Positions 9,546 to 22,400 of a DNA stretch of 64,000 nt are shown here, one piece after another. The DNA is taken from contig OX388341.1 in assembly GCA_947579665.1 (NCBI GenBank), positions 868,001 through 932,000 on the forward strand. The letters run 5' to 3'. The translations under genes were made by a program, and so were the position numbers. Under the pieces are notes generated by a model. That model ran no database searches and was not told the origin of the DNA. It saw only the letters and a list, made by a program, of their open reading frames with translations. Numbering within the stretch: the first letter of the stretch is position 1; each line of letters begins with the position of its first letter. Source of the DNA: Sympetrum striolatum. Lineage: Eukaryota > Arthropoda > Insecta > Odonata > Libellulidae.

Positions 9546-12500
9546 AGTTGTCACTTTTAGATTTTACACACAAAAATTCACTGAGGAGAAATACACACAA
9601 AAATTCACTGAGGCAATGCATCAGAAATGTGGCTCTTTCAAAGGCTGACCGAAGAATATATTATGCGATGATTTTCCGCAGCGGTTTGTCAACATGAGCT
9701 GCTTCGAAATGACGTCATCCTAATTTTGCTCCAATGTTTACACGTTGCTGCGTGGCTTAGATGCATCCCTCATTAGTCGTTGAAGAAGAATGATCTCTTG
9801 TATCATTTGAGATCGAACACTGCTTTAGGATGTGCCTTTTTAAAACTCCATCTAAAATCATACACGTTAAGCTTCTGCTATTACCTTCATGGCATTTGAT
9901 AACTAAACGAGATATATGTAAAACCTTGGAGTAAGTCAGGGTCGACTAGACGCGAGAACGTTGCGTACGGAATTCATCTTAATAAGACCTTATCGTTATC
10001 ACGATTTTCCAACTTCAAAGGTGGTCCTTAGTTCTGAGCACAAAGGCACAGCTTGAGATCGAGAGAGATTGCTCACATTCATTGCAAATCACTTCGATGA
10101 AGCTCCCTCTAATTATTATAAAGTCAACAGGGATAACTTTCTTTATTACGCAAACATCAACTTCCGAGTCACCTTCTGACTTCCTTTTCTTCGGAATTTT
10201 CTCACCGAATGTCGGTAATTGGAAAGAGGGAATGAATGCGCTTTCACTGGAGACAAAGGGGCCACGGGATGAGCTGAACAGTGAAAGGAAAACTCATCTT
10301 TCGGAAGTAACACTTTCGATACAGAGTCTCAGGCCCACTTACAGGAGTTTAAAATCTGGTTAGCACGTCGAGGAGTCGGTAATAACACTGGAATTCGTAT
10401 TTCTACTGCCACTCGTTTGTCTAATTAAATTATGATACGATAAGTCCCCGTATTTTTCACCCAATGCACGATCATAGGTTCCAATAATATACTAGGTCAC
10501 GATTACTTAGGCGAAACACAAAATATTATCCAACTAACATACTCCGAAGATGATCTTGGATATCGAGTATGAAATCTCTTTGGCGAGAATTTATAATGCG
10601 AAAATATCGTAGGAAAATATTAATAGAGTCTCGAATTTTAGCCTTTGGTTGATTTACGGTGCTCCGTCTTTTATTACAAACATTTCCAAGATACTTGGTT
10701 TTATTCTTATCTAAAGTACAGAAAATATCAAAGAACGGAAAAGTAGAAGCTGTACATTCTTCAGTTTTTTTAATTGCGACATAACATAGATAATTGGAAC
10801 ATAAATTAAAATAACAGAAAATGGGCTGAGACCGTATACTTTCAATCAAATTATCGTTGCTTTTAACTTCTGCTGTTATAAATATAACTGCGTTTGTTGA
10901 AGATTTAAATTCGCAATGAGTTCAATTTATAGCAAATTTAATACAAACATCGAAGTAGGCGATATTTTGACTGAAGATTATCGGAACAATCCAAGGAAAT
11001 TATTGACAAAAACTCTTTGGAGATACCCAACCGAGAGTCGCTCAGCAAGCCGAAGGATTTCTCCAATGGACAACCCTTGATGACATACTTACATGCTGTA
11101 TTACGTGTATATTACATGCTGTAAGCAGGAGTTGTAGAAGGCGCCTCATGGAAACTACCCATCGTAGCTGTCTGAAAGTCAGCTGTTGTAACAGCCTTAC
11201 TCGCCTTATTTAGACCCTGATGACCTGTGCCCCAAACTCAAGAGACCCCTCAAAGAATAGAAGTTTGAGACGATATACTCCATAATTAAAAAGGGAGCTT
11301 TCATTGATCACAGAAAACGATTTTAAACTGTGTTTCCTTCAGTGGAACAACGCTGGAAAAAGATTGTGCTGCAGAGGGGGAGAGCATATTGAAAGAGATG
11401 TGGGATGAGCAGTAGATATTCGCAGAAAATTTAAAAGAAATCAGTTCTGGAATTATTTTAAGAAACCTCGTAAATGGGAGTCAATTTCGCAATTCCAACT
11501 GACTTTAGTGTTATATTAGCGAATTATTTGCAAATGAAAGTAAAGACACAAATGGGAAGTTTGGGTAGGCTTATAAACAGAAAATTTATCAAGCATATCA
11601 ATCAATCATAAATCAATAAATCAATCAAGCATAAATTACGGAAAAGAGCAGCTTGAGTGCGTTAGCATCGGGCTTTTTATAATTACAGCATCCTTTCATT
11701 CCTTCTTATTCACTCACAAACGTTTTGGAGCCTCTATTTCGACCGAATTTCATTGAGGATTTTTCATGGACGCGCCTATAAATAATGGTCAGCTCGAAGT
11801 ACCTTAATTGACGAAAATATGGATTTATTTAATTTATTCCTCACTTACTAATCTCTGACCCAACCAAAAAGGGATTATTATAATCCGCCGCAATTTTGAC
11901 TTAAATATTCGATATTTTTATTCCTATATCTATGTTTCTTCTACTGCAGCTGCTGGCTCACCAGTTGAGTTTAAAATGAAAGGCAAATTTGTATCATCTT
12001 CATTCCTCTTTCACGATTCATCTCAGTTTATGTTATTGGAATTAAAAATCATAAGCTAATTCAGTTTTATATATTTGCTAATTTCTAAGAAATTATCTTC
12101 GAATAGCTCATCCTGTAATATTTCTGTCGTTATATTTAAAGCTTCGATCGTCACGAAAACTATCCTCATGAAGTGAAATTGCTTGATTGCGCCATTTTGA
12201 CTTTCCATTGTTCATTCTCGGGTGTTTATAACAATCTGTCTAATTGAGCCTAACACATCGTTCTTTTTCCCTTTAACTATATTTCGTGAGAAAGAAATTT
12301 TAATGCCTCGTAGCATGCCGAAGAGTGGAATCCTCTTATACACATTGCTTTGTGGCAATCCAGATTGCTTTAAAAATCTCCAGGAAAGGTCAGTGTTTTT
12401 GTGACATAAACTGCAGATTACTACAGCGTGAATTGTCAGATATGTATGAAGAACGATGATGTAAAATCAATTTAGAAATGTCTAGAATGGAATATTTTAT

Positions 12501-12989
12501 TCACTAAATATTTGGTGGATGAAAATATGGTGAATATATTCTACGAAATTTCTCATGAGCCGAATAACTTGACGAATTTTTGAATACGACATTAATTAAG
12601 AAGGAAAAGTGATTCAAGTATATAAAATAGGGTCGGTAACAGCACGTTTTTACTACGGGTCGCATACGATCATGCGGTGTTCGTGCTCATCATTGGCTTT
12701 AGCACGAAATTTCGATCTTTGATCAATCAATTGAATAAAAATCAACAGACAATGAAGAAAAAACATCTATCTTTTCTGCAAAAGAAATTATAAATATCAA
12801 AGCTTCATTACAATTTAATAAATTTAGAACAGAACAATATTTCTTCTCTCGCATCCAACATCGTATAGCAAAGGAACTAATAAAAATAATGCTGAACACA
12901 ATGGAGAATAAGTTAGAAATCTTATAAAATAAAATAAACAAAACTAAATATTAATTTAAATTATGTCTATGAAAGTGATTTATCCTATA
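9546..12989. other. Unassigned 3.4-kb stretch
   Basis: No recognisable gene, inverted ends or tRNA-like sequence. A short ATCAATCA/AAATCAAT simple repeat lies at 11598-11629. Open stretches here (such as minus 10526-10849) are short, lack known motifs and are what AT-rich DNA gives by chance. Confidence 0.4.
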
Positions 12990-14700
12990 GCAATTTATAA
13001 AGAATACAAGAAGATGAATGTAAAAGTTAATTGCAGAAGAAAAGAAGTGCTGGGAGGAGTTTACAAAATTGTTAAGGAAGGAGGTAAAGAAGAAGGTAAA
13101 GGGAAAACGAAAATAATATACAGAATTTTGAGTAAAAAGGAGAGAGTAGAAAATGGTTTTATGGAATGGAGATATGACAGACAGACCCCAAGCAGATATC
13201 GAAAAGAGAATACTTTGGTGAACTCTTCAATCCCAAAGGGACAATGAAGAAGGGGAAAGAAGTAGACCTGACATTGGCAGAAATTGGTTTAGCCGTAAGG
13301 AATATGAGGACATGAAAATCTGTAGGAATTGATGAAGTATGATAATGGTATGATATGATGTAAACTGGCTCCACGGAATACTTAAGACTCTATGGAAGGA
13401 GTGCAAGGTGTCAGAGGAGACAGTGTGGTAGTTACTAGGGGATAACACTTGTATCACAGCAGGAATATTTGAGAGAATGATAGAAACAAGAATTGAGAGA
13501 GCAACTGCAGGATGGCCTAAGTGAAGAGCAATGTGGATTCCGGAGACCAATCATTCGCAACATATTTACAATCAAGCAAAATATGGAAAGAAGCTTGGAG
13601 TGGAAATAAGACAGCAGTGTTTATAGACATACATAGAAGCATAGGATAGTATTCCGAGAAAAATAGTTTATGAGGCTTTACGAAATAAAAGGGTAGTGGA
13701 TAAGAAAATAATCCGCGTGATTAAAGCTTTGTACAAAATTGCCGAAGCTGCGAGAAATCCCGTATTGGAAGATGTCCCGTTGAATCAAGTTTGAGACTCT
13801 CCTCATTCTTATATATATTGTATGAGGTTTTTAGAGACGTTTAGGAAAAGTTAAAGATGATTTGAATTGTGCATTGTTTGCGGATGACCTTGTGGTTTGG
13901 GGTAATGATGATGGGGAGCAGCTGTCAAAAATCAAAATCTGGAATGAAATAATCGAAAATAAAAAATTAATGGATAAATATAGTATAAAGTAAGGTATTG
14001 GTGATGGCAAGAGATCTTAGGAGAAGAAAGGGGAAAATGGAATTGAATGGAATATGTTGATTCGGTCTCGACTTTGTGGTAATTCTTCATAATTTGTCTC
14101 AAGATTTATTATGGAAGTGAATGGTCAAGAGATGGAGGTAGTTAGGAATTTCATATATTTAGAAAGTGAGTTGGCCGAAAATGGAAAAACAAACGAAGAT
14201 ATTGGGCACAGAAAGAGAGAAGCCAAGGAATTCTATCAAAGCATATGAGACATGCTTTTGGAAAAAAAATCCAATTGAATGTAAGTTTTTGATGTTCAAT
14301 ACATATCCATTGCTGTTGATAGATCTATCACTGCCCATCCTGACGTATGCTTCTTGTACGTGGGCAATGACAGGACGAAAAGTGAACAAAGTGGTGGAGA
14401 TGAGAAGTTTGGGGAGAGAAAGGATAACAAACGAAAAATCAGAGAAATGTTGGGTGCAAAAAATCTTCAAATACAGATTCAGATGGTTTGGCTATTTGAA
14501 AGAATGAAAGATGGGCAACTCCCAAGAAGAGTGTTTGAAGAGAAGAGGAAGAAGACCAAGGGGAAAGAGGAAGGCGGAAGGACATGATTAAGAAAGGCAT
14601 AAGTGAAAGAGAGGAAGAAGCAGAAAAAGTGTGAGATGAGAGGTAGTGGGAGGAGAGAGCGAGATGGACACAAAAACCCCTAAAATAGGATGAAAGGAGA
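12990..14700 (+). pseudogene. Non-LTR retrotransposon pol, heavily frameshifted
   Basis: Reverse-transcriptase and post-RT region of a LINE, read in pieces across all three plus frames. In order: a VDLTLAEIGLAVRNMRT segment followed by KSVGIDEV (about 13263-13345); an ERMIETRIERA and EEQCGFR segment (13470-13545); a TIKQ segment then an F.DI..A-like word (13570-13650) and RKIVYEALRNK (13660-13690); the catalytic motif ALFADDLVVWG at 13871-13903; a PILTYAS segment (about 14335-14355); and RFRWFGYLKE-like and PRRVFEEKRKK words (14480-14550). This order is diagnostic of non-LTR reverse transcriptases. The FADD aspartates survive, but frameshifts and stops are numerous. The endonuclease half is absent or unrecognisable. 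Confidence 0.88.
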
Positions 14701-16794
14701 AACTAAGAAGAAATCTTCATCGTAAGTTTAAATTAGATATTGTCTTTCAAAAAGATTTCTTCGATATGCCATTTCAATGGATAATACTTCATTTCACCCT
14801 CTATTGTTCTTTCTTTAGAATCAAAGCAATCGAGCATTGGATTGGAACATATTCGACGGAGACCCTCTCCAACGACCAAATTGGCGCATAAGAAAGTTTT
14901 GTAAACGTTTTCAAACTCAAGCAACATGTTCCAAATCTATATATTTCACAGACATCGAGGAAGAAGTATTGCGATAATTTAAACTACTGAAAGATCATCG
15001 GAAATACCTCATATTTATATTTGTTTAATACACAATATTTCCGTAGGTAATCGCAAGGACAGGTAGCATCGTTAACTTACACCACCTTTGGCAATCAACT
15101 CAAACAATATAGTCCTATGAATACAAATACGCAATACAATATCACAAACTACAAAAATTTTAAATTTAACTCAATTGTACATAGTAGTTTACAACAACTA
15201 CAAACAGTATCTATATTTAACAATCACATACAGAATATCGTAATACGAGTATCGAATAATACGAGTATCGAATACTCGTATAAACGACATTGCTAACCAA
15301 CTACAGAACATACAAACTGTATGAGTTTCACGTATTTTAAAATAGTACTTAACAGAGATCAAATATATAAGAAAAGTGCAATGAGCGCCTTTAAAAAGTT
15401 ATATTCATAAAAATATTTATTTGAATTGTTTCATAATGAAATATTGCGAATGAGTTCAATGAAAGAGTAGAAAGAAGTTAAAAAGTATTATTCCACGGAA
15501 GGTTTCATTTTTTATCGAGATAAGTCAGCCGTAAAACCAGTCTTCGGTCGCAAAGCAAGATTTGCGTTCGTAAGTTTATATAGTTCTACTCCTGTTTTCT
15601 CTCCTCACTTATTATTCTACCTTCAAGTAATTTCTTTGGATTCCCACTTTACTATCCTGCAACAACAAAATGATACATAGTATAGAATCGTCTGCAGATT
15701 TTGCTGTAGACGATGCATTGCTACTTTGAAGTGAATTATGATTTAGAACACTGACTATAAAAACTTCGAGTAAATAATGCTTTCAATCCATGCATCGAGT
15801 ATTTTCACAACGCCTACTTCAACAGCCCTTCCCTACGTTGTACTCATCTAGTGTAATCATTCGCTGAAGTACTAAACAAAACTTCATACTTGCGCAACCT
15901 TTGGAGATGAGGAGAAAGCAAATGAGTGGTACAAACAGCCAAGAGACTCAATGCGTGCCTTGAAGACGGAAGTGAAAAAAGCGGAAGCGAGGGGAAATGA
16001 GGACGGAATTTAGGAATATTTCAGCGAGTGGCAGGGGCAAGGTGACATTTTTGTACTCAGATGTGCTTCGAGGAAGAGAAGGGATTCTAAAAGGTTGTAT
16101 TTAGAATGAATTCAGTGAATTCTCAATGTGTATCTACTGTAAATCCGATGATAATAATCCGTGGGATTTTTGGGGAGTAAATTGGGAATACCATTGAAGA
16201 TATATTCACACGTGGCACATAGATGACGTGGTCGGAGGAGTGAAAGTCTGCACCTCGCTGTTCTAAAGGGTTAGAAAATAAAATAAAATGGTTTAAATGA
16301 TAAGACAGGAAGTTTGGGATGAAAACAAACGTCCAGCGATTAATATTATGAAATTAAGCGAGGGAAAGAGAGTTGAGAATCAGGATGAAAGCACGAGAAG
16401 AATTTCTCAGCTTGGTTCCTTTTAGTGAGGAAAAGTGCCCTGATCGAAGAATGGTAAGGAATCAAAGGGTGGCAAAAGGGAATCACGGAAAGAAGTCCTG
16501 TGAGGGGATTTTGTGAAGTTGAAGGTTGGGAGGGAGTACTTGAGACACTGCTGGGGAATGGAACATAATTAATGTAAGGAAAATATAAGGTTAATGGAAG
16601 TAGTGGAATTAATTGAGGAAGGAAGGATTTTGATTTAAATGAATGTTTTCAAGCAATAGATGGTTGTAATCCATTCTAAACTTTTACAAAAATTATCCAT
16701 TACAAATAGCTCAATTCAGCCATTGCTTTTTATATTATAGGGTTTCGATGGAAGAAATTTAAGATTAAATTAAATTAAAATTTAATTTAATCCC
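14701..16794. other. Unassigned stretch
   Basis: No recognisable gene. An AT-rich part near 15110-15310 repeats short words such as ACGAGTATCGAATA. From about 15900 to 16600 the plus strand is purine-rich, like the LINE remnants nearby, but I cannot match it to a LINE motif. A near-palindrome of TTAAATTA words is at 16765-16793. Confidence 0.4.
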
Positions 16795-16905
16795 CTAAGA
16801 GGGGGATTGCCATAGAAAGTAATTGAAAGGAGGATACAAGGAGAAAGATGAAGGCAAAGGAAAAAGTAATGGAAAGAAAGACTTTAGATATTGGAAGCAA
16901 AGTCT
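16795..16905 (+). pseudogene. LINE post-RT scrap, related to 8784-9062
   Basis: Reads RRGLP, stop, KVIERRIQGER and RQRKKVMERK with one frame slip. This lines up with the RGLVKGVIEGRIQGKKQRGRQRQKMLDEI segment of the fragment at 8784-9062 (about 8918-9003). At DNA level the two share GTAATTGA and GGAGGAT-type words in the same order. It is a small truncated copy of the same or a related LINE. Confidence 0.6.
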
Positions 16906-17330
16906 GGTGGAAACAAGAGAGCGATTCAGTTTAAAGGATGAAACGTTTAGAACTACTCTTGATACATGCATAAGATGCGCCACATATAACGTGGTAGACT
17001 TCAGTCCAGAAGACCAATTTCTGACACATACCTTGGTACCTACGAATGAATCACTTCTCGCAGTTCCCGTGGAATAGCGTAGCTCTTTGATGCAACTCCG
17101 TGAATCACACGAAGTGAAATGACGGAGAGGTCCAGAGTGAAATGATGAATTCATCTCGAATCAAAACCGAATTATTAGCCACGAATGTTAATTTAGAGAC
17201 GAGTAGTCCGCTTTTCAGTGGCTGTCATCGAATCGTCTACTTGCTATTCAATGCGTGTACTCACGGATGTTACACATTAAGCTTCCTAAGATACAAACAT
17301 GGCCCCGACGAACTGGAAGTAAGTATATGG

Positions 17331-17935
17331 GATACTAGCTGAAGCGCCCGTTGATTCTCAACGGGGAATATAGAAGTAGCCTAAATTCAAGTTGCCGGTC
17401 ATGCAATACGTAAATTCTCTTTAGAATACTGTCTAAAATCCTATGCTATTCTTACTATACAGGAAAATTCGTGAGCTCGGCTCAACAATCGCATTGATCG
17501 TGAGGAGGATTGGCTGTTTACAACCTCAAAAATTTTGGAAAATTCACCCTTATTTTGACGAAATTCTCGAAATTTCGATTCGGAAACAAAATTTCACGAT
17601 CAAAATTAGAATATTCATTTAATTTCCGTTCTTTTGCTTCTTGTCTCGACTCTGCACGACCATGTTTCTATTTTAATTCTTCAAAAGAAATATAGCAAAT
17701 CAATATATATAGGAAACCCATCTGAGCGATCTTGGTTCAAACCCAGCAAAATTATTATCGAATAAAATTGAGACAGTACGTCCTTACAGGTCCCAGAAAA
17801 CACGTAAGCAAAGTTTGACGCGAATCTGGCAAACGGTTTGTATCAAAATCGATGACACACGACATACAAACAAACGTACAAACCAACAGAATCTTTGCTT
17901 TATATCATACGAGACATCTAACTTCCCTCATCCAT
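17331..17935 (+). repeat. Tandem interspersed repeat, copy 1
   Basis: First of two similar units about 615 bp apart. It starts at GATACTAGCTG and has a perfect 8-bp stem CCCGTTGA/TCAACGGG with a 3-base loop at 17347-17365. It shares with copy 2 the blocks GAGCTCGG (17473), a TTGTCTCGACTCTG block, TTCTTCAAAAGAAAT, ATCTGAGCGATCTTGGTTC followed by AACCCAGCA, and an ending rich in ACAAAC words. The GGTTCAAACCC word looks like a Pol III B box. No protein is recognisable. The 3' part resembles the tail of RTE-type LINEs or their SINEs, which is an inference. Confidence 0.65.
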
Positions 17936-17999
17936 AAGCTGGTAATATCCTGACTATAATGACGTACCTGTAATTGCTGGTTACCTTCTTACAGAAAAT

Positions 18000-18556
18000 T
18001 TCTCGTTATCCATGTAATATATCGTCCTCTTCAATCATCAGTTTTATAGGCCTAAAATCCTCGAGTATTTTTACGGGATAAAACATGAGCTCGGATTCAA
18101 CAATGGGATCAGTCGTCAGGGGGATGAGTTGTTTATAGCCTCGAATTTTCACAACATTTTTGTATATTTTACCGATATTCTCGCAAATTCTAATCGAAAG
18201 TAAGATTCCACGACCAAAATAAGAATTATCATTCGATTTTCTTTCTTTCGGTGTTTGTCTCGACTCTGTACGACTATTCCTTCTAATTTAATTCTTCAAA
18301 AGAAATAAAGCTTGCAACCGATAAAAGTGAAGCTTACGTGTATTTCTTATGAAAATCTATCTGAGCGATCTTGGTTCGAACCCAGCATAATTCTTGAATA
18401 AAAATGCGACAGTACTTCCTTCCTGATGTCAGAGGACACGTATGCAAAGTTTGAGACAAATCGGGCAAACGGTGTGGACTCCAATCCAAGACAAACAAAC
18501 AAACCCACAAACCCACAAACAAACCCACAGATTTTCTGCTTTATATATATAGATAA
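18000..18556 (+). repeat. Tandem interspersed repeat, copy 2
   Basis: Second unit of the pair, with GAGCTCGG at 18087 (614 bp after copy 1) and the same ordered blocks. The B-box-like word is GGTTCGAACCC (18373-18383). It ends in ACAAACAAACCCACAAACC repeats and a TTTATATATATAGAT tail at 18540-18553, a typical low-complexity 3' end of a retroelement. The copies are only moderately similar by eye, so the duplication, or the two insertions, are old. Confidence 0.65.
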
Positions 18557-18729
18557 TCAGAGGTAAATATACGTGTATGAAAGTATTTCAATGGGATTTA
18601 ATTCTGCTCGATTTTACTTTGCTTTGTTTACTTTTAAAGAAAGATGGTTTGCGTGGGATCGAATTTCATTCTTGTTCTATTTTGATACATTTAAATATTA
18701 AATAAAATAATAATTTCCTATTCTGTTCT

Positions 18730-18850
18730 TTCCGCGAACGATACGCGACAATAACCGAATAAGGAAGTAGTTTAGATTCAACTGGTGTTTACACCCCCTG
18801 CCACACGCTGAAAGGCGGCTTGTAGGGTATTAATGTAGATGTAGATGATG
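18730..18850 (+). mobile_element. LINE 3' tail fragment
   Basis: The plus strand reads TGVYTPCHTLKGGL, stop, GINVDVDDVE, the same terminal block as at 9475-9545 and, on the minus strand, in the two fragments inside hAT element 2. Repeated GTAGAT words close it, as in the other copies. Only the extreme 3' end of the LINE is left. Confidence 0.65.
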
Positions 18851-19321
18851 TAGAACTGTTCAATTCTTCATAAGGTCAAGAATGGAATCGTGGCGTAATT
18901 AAAACGAAAAGTCCCTCAGATAAAATGAAATGTTTCCTTCTGAAGTATGGAAATGCACAGTTTTCCCTCGTGAGTTACCTTTCACACCTCTTTAGTGGGT
19001 TACGAAGGACCTCTGGCGCAAGCCTCGTTCTGTGAAAAGCATTATCTACATTTTGGGATACTCATCGTTTGGTTTTATTATCAATGAGTTCAGCGTCAAC
19101 ATATCCTCAATGTTATATTCCAATCCAAGCGATTCCAATTTTCATAATGATTATTCCTCGAATTGAAATTGTATATTATTTCAAATTTATTTTGGTTAAA
19201 CAAACATCCATCAGTGATTTGATAATAAATTCTGAAATAGGTTAAATGAATATCGAAAATTCTGAATAGCTGAATTTTATACTCAAATGAAACTTAAATA
19301 GACTTCCAAATAGAATATAAA
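18851..19321. other. Unassigned spacer
   Basis: AT-rich DNA between two retroelement tails. I see no gene or structured repeat. Confidence 0.4.
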
Positions 19322-19485
19322 GAGCAATTGTTTATTTATTTATTTAATTATAGGGACTACAAGTAGGCTCTAGGCCAGGTGAGAGTCATCTTTTCTCAGG
19401 GGAAGAAAATCCATTACCTAGCCTGGTACCCCAGTTGAGAGGAAAACCTCCCAAAAGCAGTTTTAATATATGAGGAACCCGAAAA
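19322..19485 (-). mobile_element. Probable retroelement 3' end with AAAT tail
   Basis: On the minus strand a GC-richer body, with GGGAGGTTTTCCTCT and GGCCTAGAGCCTACTTG words, runs into a short AAATAAATAAATAAA tail at the low-coordinate end (19328-19345). A simple tail next to a distinct body is the form of a truncated LINE or SINE. I cannot name the family and no target duplication is obvious. Confidence 0.45.
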
Positions 19486-22400
19486 AAAATTGAAAATAAA
19501 AGTGAGAATCAGTAAATACTATAACTGCGTATCACACTATGTTTCATTTTTTTGCTTTCTTCGGGCATATAAGGATGGTAAATAAGGAATGGTATGGCAA
19601 ATGAAAATAAAATTAGTACCTGCCTAATATAAAAATAGTTGACCAATATTGCTATCTTGTTAGATTTTACACATTTCCCTTCCTATAATTTTCCTGGATT
19701 GTCCACAATCTATTAAATGAAATGGTTATGAAAATGGCCTTATTATACGTCATCTTTTTAACAATTATAACCGTTGTCCGATCGGATCGACATTTTTCAA
19801 CTCTTTTTCAACCACACCGTTCGTTTACTCTAAAATTAACCGATGACTCCACGGGAAGTGATGATCATTTAGAGGTTAGCTGCTTATAGCGACATTTGAA
19901 TGCTTCTTTTGGCGAATCCGTGATGAGCGGAATCTTCCCCCTCCCCCTTCCCTCTCCCCCCTCCCCCTTCCCTCTCCGTTCCGGGAACACTTTCTCTTAC
20001 CTTCCCAGCATCCATGACCCCGCCGGCGGCTGTGGAGAGAGATCGTGATCCTTTCGATTCTTCTAATTTTTCCTCTTCGCAACCTTCTCGAAGAGTTTCC
20101 CCCACCGAAAGAGGACTTGAATATTTCAGCTGTTTATGCCTTCGATTAGGAGAGCAATGTTTCAAATTGTGGAGCGAAGACAAAGATGGGCCGGAGCAGA
20201 AAAGAGTGATGAAAAAGTAGGAAATGAATTCTTCTGGTCTGCGTTGGGATGAAAAAAAGAGCTGACTAATTTTCTTACAACAGTTTCGGGCGTATATCTA
20301 GCTACAATTGTCGAATTGTCATTTTTGCGCTTATTCTCTCTCGATCAGTATTCCATGGCTGCAACCACATCGAAAGTTTAAACTGCATCTTTTCCGACAC
20401 AACAAGAAACTGCATTAATAAAGTTTGCGGAGGAATTCATTTTGACAACATATGGCATTTTTTAGCGGCTGTTTGATCAACATTTCGAGTGAAGAGTGAT
20501 TACAAGACGCGTTGCATGTCTTTTGGGAAAATAAGAGAGGGAGTTATCGACTCCACTGCATCAAGATGTTCATTCGGAAGCGAATGCAACGGAAGATACG
20601 CACGCGATGATTTTTTAATCTGTAAGGGCTTCTTCGCTGCTGATTTGACTATCCCTAAAAATTCAAAAGGAAAGAAAGGTCACCCCAATAAAAGAGAAAC
20701 AACCTTTCCTGTCTACATAATCCATGGAATGGAACGAAGGAATATTCTTTTCTATTAGAATTTTTTCTTGATACTAAGTTACCGAAAAAAACAACGGTCG
20801 TTTTATCGATGTAAATAGGTTGACTTACACGAGTTATTATTACTCTTCTCTATTATCAGTATTAATTGTCGATTTAAAATGCTTTAATTTTGAATGATAA
20901 TGATTTATTTTACTATATTTTCATTTTAGATGTTCGTTTTGAGCGATTAGAAATCGTATTACTTTACTCTTTCTTCTTTGTGATCGAAGCTAAAAGTGAT
21001 CTTCGACTGCTTTGGCGGATATGACGGCGCTATTTCTCCTCATTGTGGGGCTGGGATTTCTGCTTTGAAGTTTTTGCTTAAGTTATTTTGTGCTGTAAGG
21101 CTTTGCGAATGAGCGCGTTTTAGTCTTGTTACAAATTTTTCGTGGAAAGTGAAACTGAATTGATAATTGTAGTATTTGATACAGTTGAAAGTTAATTTCA
21201 GGATGCCTATGTCACATGAACATTATTCCAGGGTCAAAGTCAATATCAATAAATAGGAAATAAAATAAAGTCTAGTCGTATTGTGAAATCCTAACCAAGG
21301 GTTAGATTTATGAACCCACAAATTTCTTTGTGTGTGTTTAAAGAAAAAATTGAATAAAAGTATTACGCCATCATTTAAACAGAATTGGGTAATATTAAGG
21401 TACGTAATTCTATGGAGATTTCAAATTATTTATCGATAATAATCCTTGCCCTAATTTTTTTTCCTGCGACCAATTCCTTAACAGCAGAATATATTTATAC
21501 TATACATATTTACATTTTGTATCCTTGTATCTTAATTTTATTTTCTCTCGCTCTTGGTCTGGGTAACTATGTAATTAAAGTTACTCAAATATAAGCGATT
21601 CTGAAATTAATTTATCTCTACTTATCGAATTGTATAAATGGTGCTATTCATTGTGCCATAATTCTTCACTTACGTGGACTTTTTTCATGCATTCTGACTC
21701 GGTGAGGAAAGAAAGGTTAAACTTCCTCTGAGAACCTTATTTTTGAAGAAATGCACATTTATTATTTCCAATAATATAATATTTTCGTTACATGAACGGA
21801 GGATATCACTAATAAAATTGTATCGCAATTGTTTTATTGAAATAAGTTGAAATATTATTTCATTCTCGTAGCCAGAAATTTTCTGATGATTGTTCGGAAC
21901 TCATGCATGGATATGATCATAAAGGTTGAGGAAAAGCCGTCTTTCACATTCATATTGAAATTTAAAGTGTTTTTACATGAAGAGGTGGATTCCCGTGCGT
22001 TTATTCCCGGGAAGGTATGCGGTGTTCGTATCGCATCCAGAATTCAAATGAGATTCCTCTTTCGACCACTCAAACGAAAAATGTTCCAAGAAGTTCGGGT
22101 TTTCCAGTAATGCCCTGTTTCCCAGGATATCAGAAGATTCGAAAATAAGTTAACTCGATAGGTTACTCTGGATTTGCAAAGGAATTCCAGAGCGATTGCT
22201 TCATAACAAAAACAAGGCTCGAACCTTTTCGGTATCAGAAGTGAGGTCTGAAACTAGTAACACCAGTTATTTCAAAAAAATCTCAAATATGAAGCAGATC
22301 TTTTATTCAATAATTTTACAAATATAGAGAGTTAAGTATTCGACATTTTTTCAGTTAATAAATATTTTTAAAAATAATTACTAGATGTAGACTGTTAATA

